A DNA stretch of 64,000 nucleotides from Bacteroidales bacterium (GTDB taxonomy: Bacteria > Bacteroidota > Bacteroidia > Bacteroidales > P3), in assembly GCA_017479385.1 (NCBI GenBank), contig JAFVCE010000015.1, positions 62,001 through 126,000 of the forward strand, in the 5' to 3' direction. Made by a program: the position numbers and the translations under genes. Under the pieces are notes generated by a model. It saw only the letters and a list, made by a program, of their open reading frames with translations. It made no database searches and had not been told where the DNA came from. Below, piece by piece: positions 24,523 to 32,713 of this stretch. The stretch's first letter is position 1. Each line of letters begins with the position of its first letter.

Positions 24523-24894
24523 ATGAAAAAAATTATTACAATCATCGGTGTAATCATTGTTAGTCTAAACCTGACCTCATGTGAAGCAGTGTTATATGGT
24601 TTACTTTTGGGGGCAACTATGGTCACAACTCCGGCTTACACACCCACGTACACTGCACCAACATACACGTCTCCATCCTATTCAAGTCCTACCTATACTC
24701 CAAGTACAACCACACCATCCTCTTCTTCATCCTCACAAAAGGATTGTCAAAGATGTTTGGGGAGTGGAAAGTGTCAGATATGCAATGGTAAAGGTTGGTA
24801 TACACAGTTAGGCATTGGTAGCGGAACTCATAACTGCACAAGTTGTAATAAAACAGGAAGATGCAGTGTATGTGGAGGCTCGGGGAAGAGATAA
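24523..24894 (+). CDS. Small lipoprotein with CxxCxGxG zinc-finger-like repeats
   Basis: A 123-residue protein. The signal peptide ends in lipobox LTSC (about residues 17-20). A Thr/Pro/Ser/Tyr-rich low-complexity linker (about 35-75) is followed by four DnaJ-type motifs: CQRCLGSG, CQICNGKG, CTSCNKTG and CSVCGGSG. In DnaJ, paired CxxCxGxG motifs bind zinc; finding them on an exported lipoprotein is unusual, and the function is unknown. The secreted protein at 62414-63106 has eight such motifs, and both genes lie just after copies of the same structured RNA. Sequence here is AT-rich compared with the core genes. Confidence 0.75.
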   Translation: MKKIITIIGVIIVSLNLTSCEAVLYGLLLGATMVTTPAYTPTYTAPTYTSPSYSSPTYTPSTTTPSSSSSSQKDCQRCLGSGKCQICNGKGWYTQLGIGSGTHNCTSCNKTGRCSVCGGSGKR

Positions 24895-25370
24895 ACCCTC
24901 TCAACCACGATATTATTTCTATAGCGACCTCATTGACATTCCTTCTTAGGTTACAATTGGTTGTGCATTTTTAATAAACGTTTCAACTCAAAGCAGAGAG
25001 GGTATTTTATGACTTTCTGAAGAAGACGTTTCAGCAAATTGTGCAGAGGATACCGTTATCGCCGTCTTGAGAAATCACAACACATACTGGATGTCCAAGG
25101 ACATCGAAAAGGAAAACACGGTTAGACTCACCGATGTGTAGACGGTGTTGGTATCGACAACAGCCACCACATTACTGAAAGATACACCATTAAATCCAAC
25201 TACATCGGCACGGTCTACACTTGTATTGCAATACTCGAAGATTGCGAGGAGAAATCCGAGGATGTGACGCACGACCAAAATGGGCTGTGGCGACTCTAAC
25301 GAAAGGATATTTCTTTGAGATAGAAAAAAAATGGCACAAAGAAGTCTCAAAATACCAACATTATTACAGA
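24895..25370. other. Gene-free stretch, probably decayed coding DNA
   Basis: No intact gene. On the plus strand a short readable piece (VIAVLRNHNTYWMSKDIEKENT, from about 25030) stops in frame at 25138-25140 and cannot be matched to a family by eye. I see no RNA structure like elements A to D here. Confidence 0.35.
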
Positions 25371-25400
25371 AAAAGCGAGGCCAAATGGCCTCGCTTTTTT
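25371..25400. terminator. Bidirectional terminator
   Basis: Stem AAAAGCGAGGCC (25371-25382) pairs with GGCCTCGCTTTT, loop AAAT, with T runs on both strands. It follows the stop of the PIN pseudogene on the minus strand. Confidence 0.85.
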
Positions 25401-25447
25401 ATAGTAAAGGCATATTTTACTTCACCTATTCTTGATTGGTATCGTCA

Positions 25448-25852
25448 TTATATCTGCGATGCAAACTCCTGTATGGTTAGGATTGCCAACTTTGGCCAGT
25501 CAATTTGTTTGAGGACGTTGAAATGGGCATCGTTAGTAACGATATACTCAGCATCGTAGGCTACAGCGCAGTCAACAAATTTGTTGTCGTCTACATCCTG
25601 TTCAATCAAGCAAAAATGGATATAGGTCTCTTGAAAATGTGTTGTATGCAAACGGGCAATAGCTTCCACCACGTTGTGGGCTATCTCCTTTGTGGTCTTC
25701 GCGGCAAGGATCTCCTCATACTCAATCAGAATCTCGGTGTTGACGCAAAGGGATGTGTCGCCATTCAGCACGCTCAACCATATTTTATGGTATGGGCTGC
25801 CGCTGGGCAACGACTACAGGAGACAATTAGTGCCTAATACTATTCTGCGCAT
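25448..25852 (-). pseudogene. Inactivated PIN-domain toxin gene
   Basis: From the ATG at 25852 the frame reads MRRIVLGTNCLL, then a TAG at 25814-25816, then continues in the same frame through a PIN-domain protein (EILIEYEEILAAK, DADDNKFVDCA-like DVDDNKFVDCAVAYDAEYIVTNDAHF) to 25448. PIN toxins are Mg-dependent RNases that start with DTN; here the first catalytic Asp is Gly (GTN). The open frame from 25810 would lack the first strand and its acidic residue. The remaining acidic residues (DDNKFVD, TNDAHF) are intact. So two independent lesions, a missing catalytic Asp and a nonsense codon, point to loss of toxicity. No antitoxin gene is visible beside it. Confidence 0.8.
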
Positions 25853-26260
25853 AACGATAAGGGGTACGCATGTGTTCTGCGCCCCATTGCAGTAGCAGCG
25901 GTACAGTGGTATGCCTGCCTGGCTTGACGAGGCAAGACTGGGCTTTTCTTGGTGGGGATGACGGCCTTTAGGTTGTACCCCCGACTCAAAATCTAATCAA
26001 ATACTATGTCCCTCCGAGGTAACAATACAAAAAAAACTGCTCCCTAGTTGATGGTCATATACAGTAATAGCAATCCTATGGCAAAATCGATCTCTCCGCA
26101 GTCGAAAAACAGACCTGCACGCAGCTCTGCAAGATCAATCGCCGTGTGTCAAACTCTATCCACATCAATACTTTTTCAATTTCACATCATTGATTTTCAA
26201 TCATCCGCCATACTAAGTATCAATCCCACTTTGCCATGTCACCATGTCAAAAAATAATTG
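25853..26260. other. Gene-free stretch in the accessory island
   Basis: Nothing I can support as a gene. A 69-residue frame at 26048-26257 has no recognisable features and ends beside the promoter of the next operon. No clear hairpins or repeats seen. Confidence 0.4.
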
Positions 26261-26268
26261 TATCTTTG
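26261..26268 (+). promoter_or_regulatory. -7 promoter box for the TIGR04255 operon
   Basis: TATCTTTG matches TAnnTTTG and lies 27 bases before ATG 26295. It sits inside the longer frame from 26244, which decides the start in favour of 26295. Confidence 0.6.
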
Positions 26269-26294
26269 CGTCGAGATTAGTATATTTAACGGAT

Positions 26295-27038
26295 ATGTGG
26301 CCAACATTGAAAAACCCTCCAGTCGGAGTGGCATTAGCACAAGTCAAACTGAATACAGAGAATTTTTCTATTCAGAAAGTGGATAATGTAGATAGACCGA
26401 TAAAGAACATCCTTCCCATTCGAAAAGAAGGAACACATGTAAACATCGGACTTGACAAATCCAGCCTTCCTCTTGGCGTGTCAAAAATCAGCGCCACCTC
26501 AGATGTCAAGATTGCAACCTATATCTATTTTTCCAAAGAACAGAAAACCAAACTGGAAATTTCGGGAGACACAATCACATATGTCAGCGAAGACCGATAT
26601 CAAGGGTGGGATGTCTTTAAAGGTAGTGTCCTTGAATTTCTCGGTATATTAGAGCGTGTTTTCGGCCAATTCGAGATACAGAGAACCTCTATCCGGTTTA
26701 TCAACCGCTTCTCTTTTCCCGATTTTGACACCCCCGAAGATTATATTAACACTTTCATCTCGGCCACTGGAGAATCGCAACCCTATCCTTTGCGGAAGTA
26801 TGGATTTCGCCTGATTATGGATATTCCCGATACAGACACCTACTCGGTTGTAAACCACAATGTCGAGCGTGTCGTTGATGGCAAATTCCTTTACACTTTT
26901 GATATTGATGTTCTGAACAATCAGAAGTTGTTGTTCAGCATCGACTCTATTGACAATAACTTGGACAATCTGCGGGAGATAAAGAATAACATCTTCTTCA
27001 ACACCTTAACCGAAAAGACGCTGTCACTATGCAATTGA
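26295..27038 (+). CDS. TIGR04255-family protein
   Basis: A 247-residue protein starting MWPTLKNPPVGVALAQVKL; start chosen because the -7 box at 26261 lies inside the upstream extension. The opening PPVGVALAQVKL and the later IQRTSIRFINRFSFP block are typical of the sporadic TIGR04255 family (PPVxEAxxxxxF near the start, LxRxxLRYINR later). The role of this family is unknown; members often appear in accessory gene clusters. The stop overlaps the next gene by 10 bases, and that gene overlaps the third by 22, so three genes form one coupled operon. Confidence 0.75.
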   Translation: MWPTLKNPPVGVALAQVKLNTENFSIQKVDNVDRPIKNILPIRKEGTHVNIGLDKSSLPLGVSKISATSDVKIATYIYFSKEQKTKLEISGDTITYVSEDRYQGWDVFKGSVLEFLGILERVFGQFEIQRTSIRFINRFSFPDFDTPEDYINTFISATGESQPYPLRKYGFRLIMDIPDTDTYSVVNHNVERVVDGKFLYTFDIDVLNNQKLLFSIDSIDNNLDNLREIKNNIFFNTLTEKTLSLCN

Positions 27039-27472
27039 ATCAACTGCCCAACCATGCAAAAGTATTGACCCTTGCCACCGGTTTGTTGGCAACAACACCT
27101 GTTTTTGCATATTCCGATTTGGACAATCTTGGCAATATCCTCACTACGAGAAGAAATGTCGACTATGTGAAAAACATTTCTTCTGCTGAGGAGTTCGACA
27201 TCGCGCAGAAGTTCAAATTCCAGATGCACCTGGCGGCATGGGAACAGAAAACAGTTTTTTCCTCCTCTGTTGCCACCATTGTCAACGATGAGGATTTCCA
27301 GGCAATCGTAGGTATGGGAATTGTTGCCGTGCCGTTCATAAAGGAAGAAATTGAAAGGAAGCCGTCCGTCCTTGTGTGGGCATTGAACTATATCTATGGG
27401 AGCAAAATCTCCAACAAGCCTGATTTAACTATTTCGGAAGCCTGCAATTTATGGATAAAGGCAATATCATAA
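27029..27472 (+). CDS. Small helical protein, middle gene of a three-gene operon
   Basis: A 147-residue protein without a named family. The C-terminal two thirds resemble a short helical protein often found just before DUF7689-type genes: an alpha segment (FKFQMHLAAWEQKTVFSSSVATIV), a second (FQAIVGMGIVAVPFIKEEIERKPSVLVWALNYIYGSKI) and a final SEACNLWIKAI. It overlaps the gene before by 10 bases and the gene after by 22 bases. Such overlap suggests a fixed ratio of products, as in toxin-antitoxin or effector-immunity pairs, but that is only an inference from context. Confidence 0.6.
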   Translation: MQLNQLPNHAKVLTLATGLLATTPVFAYSDLDNLGNILTTRRNVDYVKNISSAEEFDIAQKFKFQMHLAAWEQKTVFSSSVATIVNDEDFQAIVGMGIVAVPFIKEEIERKPSVLVWALNYIYGSKISNKPDLTISEACNLWIKAIS

Positions 27473-27924
27473 ATATATTCCCCAATCTAAAGGATGACCA
27501 ATTCTTCGAGATAAGTAGTCCAGAAGACCCGAACTACAATTGCATCGCGTGGGCTTTCCAACTCTTTCAAAACCGATGGATGCAACCTCCGTCAGGAACC
27601 TATATTCCCGAGCTGGATGCCGTGACATGGTGGCCCGCAGGAGCCTCCGAAGGAACGGATATATCCTGCTTGCTTGAAGCCTTCCAAAAGAACTCGTTTC
27701 AACTGTGCGACTCATGGGAACATGAAGACGGATATATCAAGGTTGCCTTGTATTATGATCCCACAGACAATAGGTGGACTCACGCCTCCCGCGAAAGTCG
27801 TTACGGTAAATATTGGTTAAGTAAACTCGGCCAAAGCAACGACATCCATCATGGAACACCATTCTCAATCGAAGGGACGTTTTACGGTAAAGTGTATTGC
27901 TTTCTAAAGCGAGAAAGTAAATAG
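27451..27924 (+). CDS. DUF7689-like protein with conserved Cys and His
   Basis: A 157-residue protein with the pattern I associate with DUF7689: NYNCIAWAF near residue 29, a Trp/Pro pair (AVTWWPAGA), IKVALYYDP, then THASRE near 110 and LGQSNDIHHGTP near 125. An Asn-Cys near the N-terminus followed by His residues in two later blocks could form a cysteine-dependent active site of the papain/NlpC kind, but this is inferred from spacing, not shown. It is the last gene of the three-gene operon and ends about 40 bases before structured RNA element B. Confidence 0.6.
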   Translation: MDKGNIINIFPNLKDDQFFEISSPEDPNYNCIAWAFQLFQNRWMQPPSGTYIPELDAVTWWPAGASEGTDISCLLEAFQKNSFQLCDSWEHEDGYIKVALYYDPTDNRWTHASRESRYGKYWLSKLGQSNDIHHGTPFSIEGTFYGKVYCFLKRESK

Positions 27925-27966
27925 AATAATTAAACAATTTGACATAAAACGAAGAAATAGAAGAAA

Positions 27967-28215
27967 TACATAATTGAGCGGACGCTCTTGTTCTCTGTGA
28001 GTAAATAGTCTGGAAAACTCTTTTACAACGGAATGAGAATAAAGTTGCGGAAGTTCGTGCTTATGGCGCGAATCTTTCTCCACTTATCATTCCAAAGGTA
28101 AATTTCCAGACAACCTACTCACAAGATAAGTGGCAATCAAATAGCAGAAAGGATTTGCGCCTTTCTTGTTGCCCTTAAATATCGGCTTCTCGCTCAATGG
28201 CTGGAAGCTGAAATT
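27967..28215 (+). ncRNA. Structured RNA element, copy B
   Basis: Starts with the 28 bases shared with copy A (hairpin GAGCGGACGCTC at 27976-27987). The main hairpin keeps copy A's layout with different bases: TGTGAGTA (27996-28003) pairs with 28116-28123; internal loop; GTCTGGAAA (28008-28016) pairs with 28103-28111; GGAATG (28030-28035) pairs with 28088-28093; top hairpin TTCGTG/CGCGAA (28054-28072). The 3' domain has GGCAA with TTGCC (28132-28136 with 28168-28172) and AAAGG with CCTTT inside. A last hairpin CGGCTTC/GAAGCTG then TTTTATTT resembles a terminator. It lies 65 bases before the secreted-protein gene at 28280. I see no clear promoter for it. Confidence 0.7.
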
Positions 28216-28279
28216 TTATTTAACCATTATAAATTATAAAAACTGAAGAGGCAACAGGATAAAACCGCCAATAAAAACA

Positions 28280-28816
28280 ATGAAGAGAATAATAATCATG
28301 TGCATCACGTTTTTGTGCATTGGAAATATTTATGCTCAAAAACTAGACTATAAATACTGGGATATGACTGGCGATTATGCATACGCTCACAAAATCATCA
28401 TCCCGACGAAAAGTAATCTGATAACTCTCGTTGATTTATCACAATCGAGTTTTATTTCACTGATGAAACAATATGGCTATTTTCAAGATTCTGATGTAGT
28501 ACCTTCAGACTATACTTTCTCTGCATTTTGTAATTATAGTATTGACTTTTTCATGGAGCCCTTAAATGGATATGGAACAAACACTATAGAACATAGTGAA
28601 ATTCGGAAATGCGTTCGGTTCATTGGTAAAATGAATAATCTTTCTCCGCGCAATGCGATAACTAACCTTGTAAAGGAGTTACAAGAATACTATACCAAAA
28701 AGGTTGATGGGAAGGACTGTTTTGTGATACCGACTCAACAAGGAGGTGGGTACGTATTCCTAATAGGGATGTCAAACGGTTTCTATGTAGTGGAATGTAT
28801 GCATTTAAATAAATAG
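28280..28816 (+). CDS. Uncharacterised secreted protein
   Basis: A 178-residue protein with signal peptide MKRIIIMCITFLCIGNIYAQ. I do not recognise the mature part, which is mixed alpha/beta (for example IIIPTKSNLITLVDLSQSSFISLMKQ, then AITNLVKELQEYYTKKVDGKDCFVIPT, and a C-terminal GGGYVFLIGMSNGFYVVECM that looks like paired strands). Only two or three Cys. It follows structured RNA element B directly and is followed after 40 bases by a short frame of the same strand. It is exported by the general secretory route; whether it stays periplasmic cannot be told. Confidence 0.6.
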   Translation: MKRIIIMCITFLCIGNIYAQKLDYKYWDMTGDYAYAHKIIIPTKSNLITLVDLSQSSFISLMKQYGYFQDSDVVPSDYTFSAFCNYSIDFFMEPLNGYGTNTIEHSEIRKCVRFIGKMNNLSPRNAITNLVKELQEYYTKKVDGKDCFVIPTQQGGGYVFLIGMSNGFYVVECMHLNK

Positions 28817-28856
28817 AAATGTATGTTTTTATCAAAATGACAGGGGCATTTCATTC

Positions 28857-29147
28857 GTGGAAGTACAATTAGTACGCTCCTCACGAGAGCAAGTCAATCG
28901 GCTCATATCAAGTATCGATAGAAAATATGGAAAACACACAATCAAAGATGAAAAAAATCCTGGTGGTGTAATTTATATTTGGCAGACACCCAGTGGTAAT
29001 GTTGAGATTTGGAGAAGCGAATTCTGGGATGAAGATGGGCGTTGCAATCTTACCATCACATATAAAGACTTCACTTTGGTAAAAAGGGAAGCACAATCCT
29101 ATGCAGAAAAAGAAAAGAATAGAGCAGCACACAAGAATGATTTATAA
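28857..29147 (+). CDS. Short uncharacterised protein without a clear start, possibly truncated
   Basis: The frame is open from 28818 but contains no ATG before 28857, where a GTG would start a 96-residue protein (VEVQLVRSSREQVNRLISSIDRKYG to KEKNRAAHKNDL). The middle (VIYIWQTPSGNVEIWRSEF) looks like real beta strands. A different frame just upstream starts with ATG at 28819 and would join after a frameshift near 28855, so this may be the end of a gene whose N-terminus was lost. No family recognised. Confidence 0.4.
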   Translation: MEVQLVRSSREQVNRLISSIDRKYGKHTIKDEKNPGGVIYIWQTPSGNVEIWRSEFWDEDGRCNLTITYKDFTLVKREAQSYAEKEKNRAAHKNDL

Positions 29148-29185
29148 TGGTTGTCCGATTATTATTTTGCCAAATCGTGAAAAAG

Positions 29186-29193
29186 TACCTTTG
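29186..29193 (+). promoter_or_regulatory. -7 promoter box
   Basis: TACCTTTG matches TAnnTTTG, with TTTG at 29166-29169 as a -33 box at a slightly short 16-base spacing. It serves the gene at 29268. Confidence 0.5.
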
Positions 29194-29267
29194 CAACCAA
29201 AATCAAACCAATGTTTGACTAAATAAAATTCAGCGCATAAAACACAATTACTGATAGAATAAAACAT

Positions 29268-30638
29268 ATGAAAAGAAATAGTATCATTTGGATTATTATC
29301 GCAACATGGTTTGTTGGCCTTGTTGGAGTTTTTTTTTCTACCAAAATGGCAGTTGACAAGAAAGAAAAGAAACTGTGGATGCAGGCACACAATGCATTAA
29401 GTGATTATTTCGACAATCAATCAACCTACATGGATGTTGTTTATTCTGGAAGAACTGTCGCATACGAACAAATATCTATTCCAGACAGACCTCAGAAAAG
29501 AGACAATCCACAATCTGATTGGCAAAGAACGCTAAACGATTCTTACGGGAAATATCTTGAACAGTGGAAGTCTGAATATGGTGATATTTGGAAATTGTAC
29601 AAGTTGAAGCCCAAATACAAATCAGAAAACAGCTGGAACTCGGACAATGAATGGACAGGGTGGATGTTCCATGGCCTAGAGTGCATTAATGCTTGGAATG
29701 GGGTTATAGAGTTTATAGAATATCCATATCAAGTTGGATTAAAAAAACAGGATTACAATTTCTTTTATAACTTTATGCCCACGATACAAGAGGCTCTTAA
29801 TAGTGCATACGAGTTTGAAACAGAAGACCCCAAATCGTCAAATAGAGACAAATTTGCAGGTGGAAATAAATCCAATATCTGGAACCTTAAAGGCATGGTG
29901 GAAAACGAATATTTTTTTCTTTGGAGTTACGACGATAATTGCAACAGTTTTGGGAAGGAAAGTGTTGACAGTATGCTGTGTGCAACTGATTGGTCAAAGT
30001 ATCACATAAAAAGTGCCTATTCCTTGCCGAGTAGTGATGTTAGCGTTAGGTCATTGGTTTTTGCTAAATCTGACTATCCTGGCGTCTATAATGGATACTA
30101 CCAAGTTTACAACAGGCTGGAAAAAACTGCCGTTTGGCGATTAACGTATAATTGGTATGATGATAACAAGAGTCGTAACCTGAAAAAATACCGCATACGG
30201 TGGGCTGCTATTCTTACCATATTGATGCTTGGCTCAGTCATTCCGCTATCTATCATTGAAAACAAGAAAAAGAAAATGTCGGAGGAAACATTGCAAGATA
30301 GGCTTAAAAGGCTGTGCAATCCCCAGAACTTCATGAAGAATTACGACACGAAGAAAGTCGAAACAGCAAATGCACTATACCAAAGGCTTATGACTGTTGC
30401 CCTTGGAGAGCAGGCATTGAATGAGATTTCGCAAACGGCAATTACGGAATTAGGCATTACGCTGATTGATGAAACGCAATTAAAGAAACTGAAGGAGAAA
30501 GTGAATCCTCAGCGGTATATGAAGCCGTACGATGCAGAAAAGGTGTCATTAGCCAATGAGTTGTTTGCAAAAATCAACAAATCGGGACTGACTTACGAAG
30601 AGTATATTGAAATTGAAAAAGAATCAAAAAAACTTTAA
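29268..30638 (+). CDS. Uncharacterised two-helix membrane protein with duplicated C-terminal motif
   Basis: A 456-residue protein. One membrane helix near the N-terminus (IIWIIIATWFVGLVGVFF, about 6-23), a large outside-facing domain (about 25-305) rich in Trp and Tyr, a second helix (AAILTILMLGSVIPLSII, about 312-329), and a cytoplasmic C-terminus. That tail has two copies of one motif: LKRLCNPQNFMKNYDTKKVE followed by ANALYQRLM, and LKEKVNPQRYMKPYDAEKVS followed by ANELFAKI. The shared pattern is NPQxxMKxYDxxKVxxAN. I do not recognise the family or role. It is the last plus-strand gene of the accessory island. Confidence 0.6.
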   Translation: MKRNSIIWIIIATWFVGLVGVFFSTKMAVDKKEKKLWMQAHNALSDYFDNQSTYMDVVYSGRTVAYEQISIPDRPQKRDNPQSDWQRTLNDSYGKYLEQWKSEYGDIWKLYKLKPKYKSENSWNSDNEWTGWMFHGLECINAWNGVIEFIEYPYQVGLKKQDYNFFYNFMPTIQEALNSAYEFETEDPKSSNRDKFAGGNKSNIWNLKGMVENEYFFLWSYDDNCNSFGKESVDSMLCATDWSKYHIKSAYSLPSSDVSVRSLVFAKSDYPGVYNGYYQVYNRLEKTAVWRLTYNWYDDNKSRNLKKYRIRWAAILTILMLGSVIPLSIIENKKKKMSEETLQDRLKRLCNPQNFMKNYDTKKVETANALYQRLMTVALGEQALNEISQTAITELGITLIDETQLKKLKEKVNPQRYMKPYDAEKVSLANELFAKINKSGLTYEEYIEIEKESKKL

Positions 30639-30716
30639 TAATATGAAAGCGGATATTACTGACTATTGCGATGGTGACGGGTAGTATTTCATCATTACAC
30701 CCAGACATTTCATTTT

Positions 30717-30724
30717 TATCTTTG
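30717..30724 (+). promoter_or_regulatory. -7 promoter box of the HU-like remnant
   Basis: TATCTTTG matches TAnnTTTG, about 65 bases before the readable start of the HU remnant. Confidence 0.45.
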
Positions 30725-30780
30725 CCATGTTAGGAAAAGTCTGTACCGATGCACCAGTATTCCTCAAATGTCAAACCACA

Positions 30781-30923
30781 AAAGAAAGGATTAATTATTC
30801 CGCTGTTCTACAACAAGGTGCAAGAAAGTCAACCTCCGCTTCCGCTCAGGCAAAGGCATCAAGGCCGCTCTGGCCAACGCCAAGTTCCGTCCAACTGAGG
30901 ACTTGATGAGCAAGAAGAAGTAG
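30781..30923 (+). pseudogene. HU-family DNA-binding protein remnant with internal deletion
   Basis: The left part reads LIIPLFYNKVQ, like the first strand of Bacteroidales HU-like (HU-HIG) proteins. The right part, in a different frame, reads KVNLRFRSGKGIKAALANAK and ends with FRPTEDLMSKKK and TAG at 30921-30923, like the end of the same family. About 100 residues between them are missing and the frame shifts at the join near 30820. So this is a deletion relic, with its promoter box still present at 30717. The remaining 384-base gap (30639-31022) holds nothing else I can support. Confidence 0.55.
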
Positions 30924-31022
30924 CCAGCAAAATACTAAGCGCAAGAAGTTTGAACTTCATGCTCATAATTTCGAAAAAAATTGAGCATATTTTGAATTCG
31001 AAACTACGCTTTGTAGTATTCA

Positions 31023-32513
31023 TCACAAATCCACAATGCCGTTTACAATTAAATAGTTTATTCGTGGATCAACAACTTCATACAACGTAGTCCCATCACT
31101 TGCTGGATATAAACTATCTTTAACAAGATTGTATTTGATTAAGTCGTTTATATGACGTTGTGCCGTTTTGAGATTTGACACTTTGAAGAAGTCTGAATAC
31201 TGCCGGATGCTAAATGATGTTAATTTCATTCGTAACAACCTGTTTATCCAGTTGATAATATCTGAATTTTTCCCAGTACGTACTGGTTGTTGTGAGTAAT
31301 AATCAAATTTCTTGCAATAGGCCAAACATCCATTATATATTGCGCTGCTAGAAAACGATACAATATCATTTGTCTCGGACTCTTCGTTTATAATATAGCT
31401 TAACAATGTAATTAGAGACCTCGGTGATCCATCTGCAATTTTTAATATTTTAGTTTGATCATCCTTGTTTGGTAATAGCGACTGAAATGATACCGAATTT
31501 GATTTGTCTATAGAAAAATAGGTCAAACGTTTATTTATCAATGCGGCAAGTTCCTCATTGCGCCATCGAATATCTATTTCTTTAAACTTATCGAAACGCA
31601 CACCTTTTTGATTTAATGCTTTTTTGATTTCTGACCATAAACTCATGACAATCGACAGTTTGTTTGTGTATAACAAATCTGTATCTGACAGTAAATCAAA
31701 TATAAATTCAGCAACTTTGTTTATATCTGTACTAATGTCTTTTACTTCATCTATTTTATCGAATAGTATTACTATTGATTCATGACCTAATTTTTCTGCA
31801 ATGGCCTGCATATTGTGAATGATTTTAATCAAACGTTCTGTGGGCCATGATACAAGTTTCTCTCTAGATACATTTTGAAATTCTTCAATCTTAAACCCCT
31901 CGAAGTATTCATGCCCGACAATAGAAAAATCAGGAGTTACACCTGCGTAACTCTGTATTAGTTGGACACTGACTTGTACACCTGCTGAAATCAAGGAGTT
32001 GACTGGCTTTTTCAAAAAAACATTCCAAATCCTTTTTAATGCATTTTTCCGGCGTTTTGTAGCTATTCCTTTCGAACACCTCAAAAATTCATCTGCATGT
32101 TGTTGGTCATAAAACGCCTCTATAAGAATAGCAATTTCCGTCTTCTGTGATTTATTCAATTTGCTTCGTAGTTTCTTGTTTACATATAATTCCTTTGCTA
32201 TACCAAACGTGATTCCTTGAATTATTGAATACAAAAAATAATTTTCATTGTTATTTTCGGGAATATTATCATACCTTGTAATTAATACTGGAAGTATTTT
32301 ATTTCGCTGCAAATCATCGAATAAATGATAAATTGTTGCAGATTTACCTTGGCCTCTTTGTCCAAGTACAAAACGGCTTACCCCCTCTTTGGCTAAATCA
32401 ACTAATTCTTGGTAATATTGTTGCTCATAATAGTATTCTTTCAAGGCGTCTAATTCTTCTTCTGCACTATATTGTGCAAAGGGATTTCTTTTGATATTTT
32501 TGATTGTCTTCAT
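31023..32513 (-). CDS. P-loop ATPase (Sll1717-like, STAND/AAA type)
   Basis: A 496-residue protein taken from MKTIKNIKRNPFAQYSAEEE; an ATG 24 bases further up (32537) is possible. Walker A is GQRGQGKSA (about 51-59) and Walker B is IVILFDKIDE, followed by a sensor-like WSEIKKAL region. The C-terminus (about 405-496) looks like a winged helix (SIRQYSDFFKVSNLKTAQRHINDLIKYNLV). This arrangement matches ATPases annotated as Sll1717 family, some of which sit in phage-defence islands; a defence role is possible here but unproven. It is AT-rich, stands alone on the minus strand and has no obvious partner nuclease nearby. Confidence 0.7.
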   Translation of the reverse strand: MKTIKNIKRNPFAQYSAEEELDALKEYYYEQQYYQELVDLAKEGVSRFVLGQRGQGKSATIYHLFDDLQRNKILPVLITRYDNIPENNNENYFLYSIIQGITFGIAKELYVNKKLRSKLNKSQKTEIAILIEAFYDQQHADEFLRCSKGIATKRRKNALKRIWNVFLKKPVNSLISAGVQVSVQLIQSYAGVTPDFSIVGHEYFEGFKIEEFQNVSREKLVSWPTERLIKIIHNMQAIAEKLGHESIVILFDKIDEVKDISTDINKVAEFIFDLLSDTDLLYTNKLSIVMSLWSEIKKALNQKGVRFDKFKEIDIRWRNEELAALINKRLTYFSIDKSNSVSFQSLLPNKDDQTKILKIADGSPRSLITLLSYIINEESETNDIVSFSSSAIYNGCLAYCKKFDYYSQQPVRTGKNSDIINWINRLLRMKLTSFSIRQYSDFFKVSNLKTAQRHINDLIKYNLVKDSLYPASDGTTLYEVVDPRINYLIVNGIVDL

Positions 32514-32665
32514 ATGTAAATTGCTGACATGTTTCAAAGAATGCTAGTGTTTAGTATGCCTATAAATTATCCGTCACATTCACCCTCGTTGATGTCGTTC
32601 TTGATAATGTAATATTTAGCATGCCCACATACCGACACATTCACCATGAAATACTCCCAAAACAA

Positions 32666-32701
32666 AAGAGAGGGGAAATAGTCACCTATTTCCCCTCTCT
32701 T
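32666..32701. terminator. Terminator after dnaK
   Basis: A 16-bp perfect stem (32666-32681 with 32686-32701), loop TCAC, with A/T runs on the flanks. It lies 13 bases after the dnaK stop on the minus strand. Confidence 0.9.
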
Positions 32702-32713
32702 GAATGAAAAATC

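Noticed and set aside
26048-26257. 69-residue plus-strand frame
   Set aside because: No features; overlaps the promoter region of the TIGR04255 operon.
32550-32645. Two imperfect 30-35 base direct repeats upstream of the ATPase gene
   Set aside because: They match only in the TTTAGyATGCC start and CACATTCACC end; too weak to call an element.
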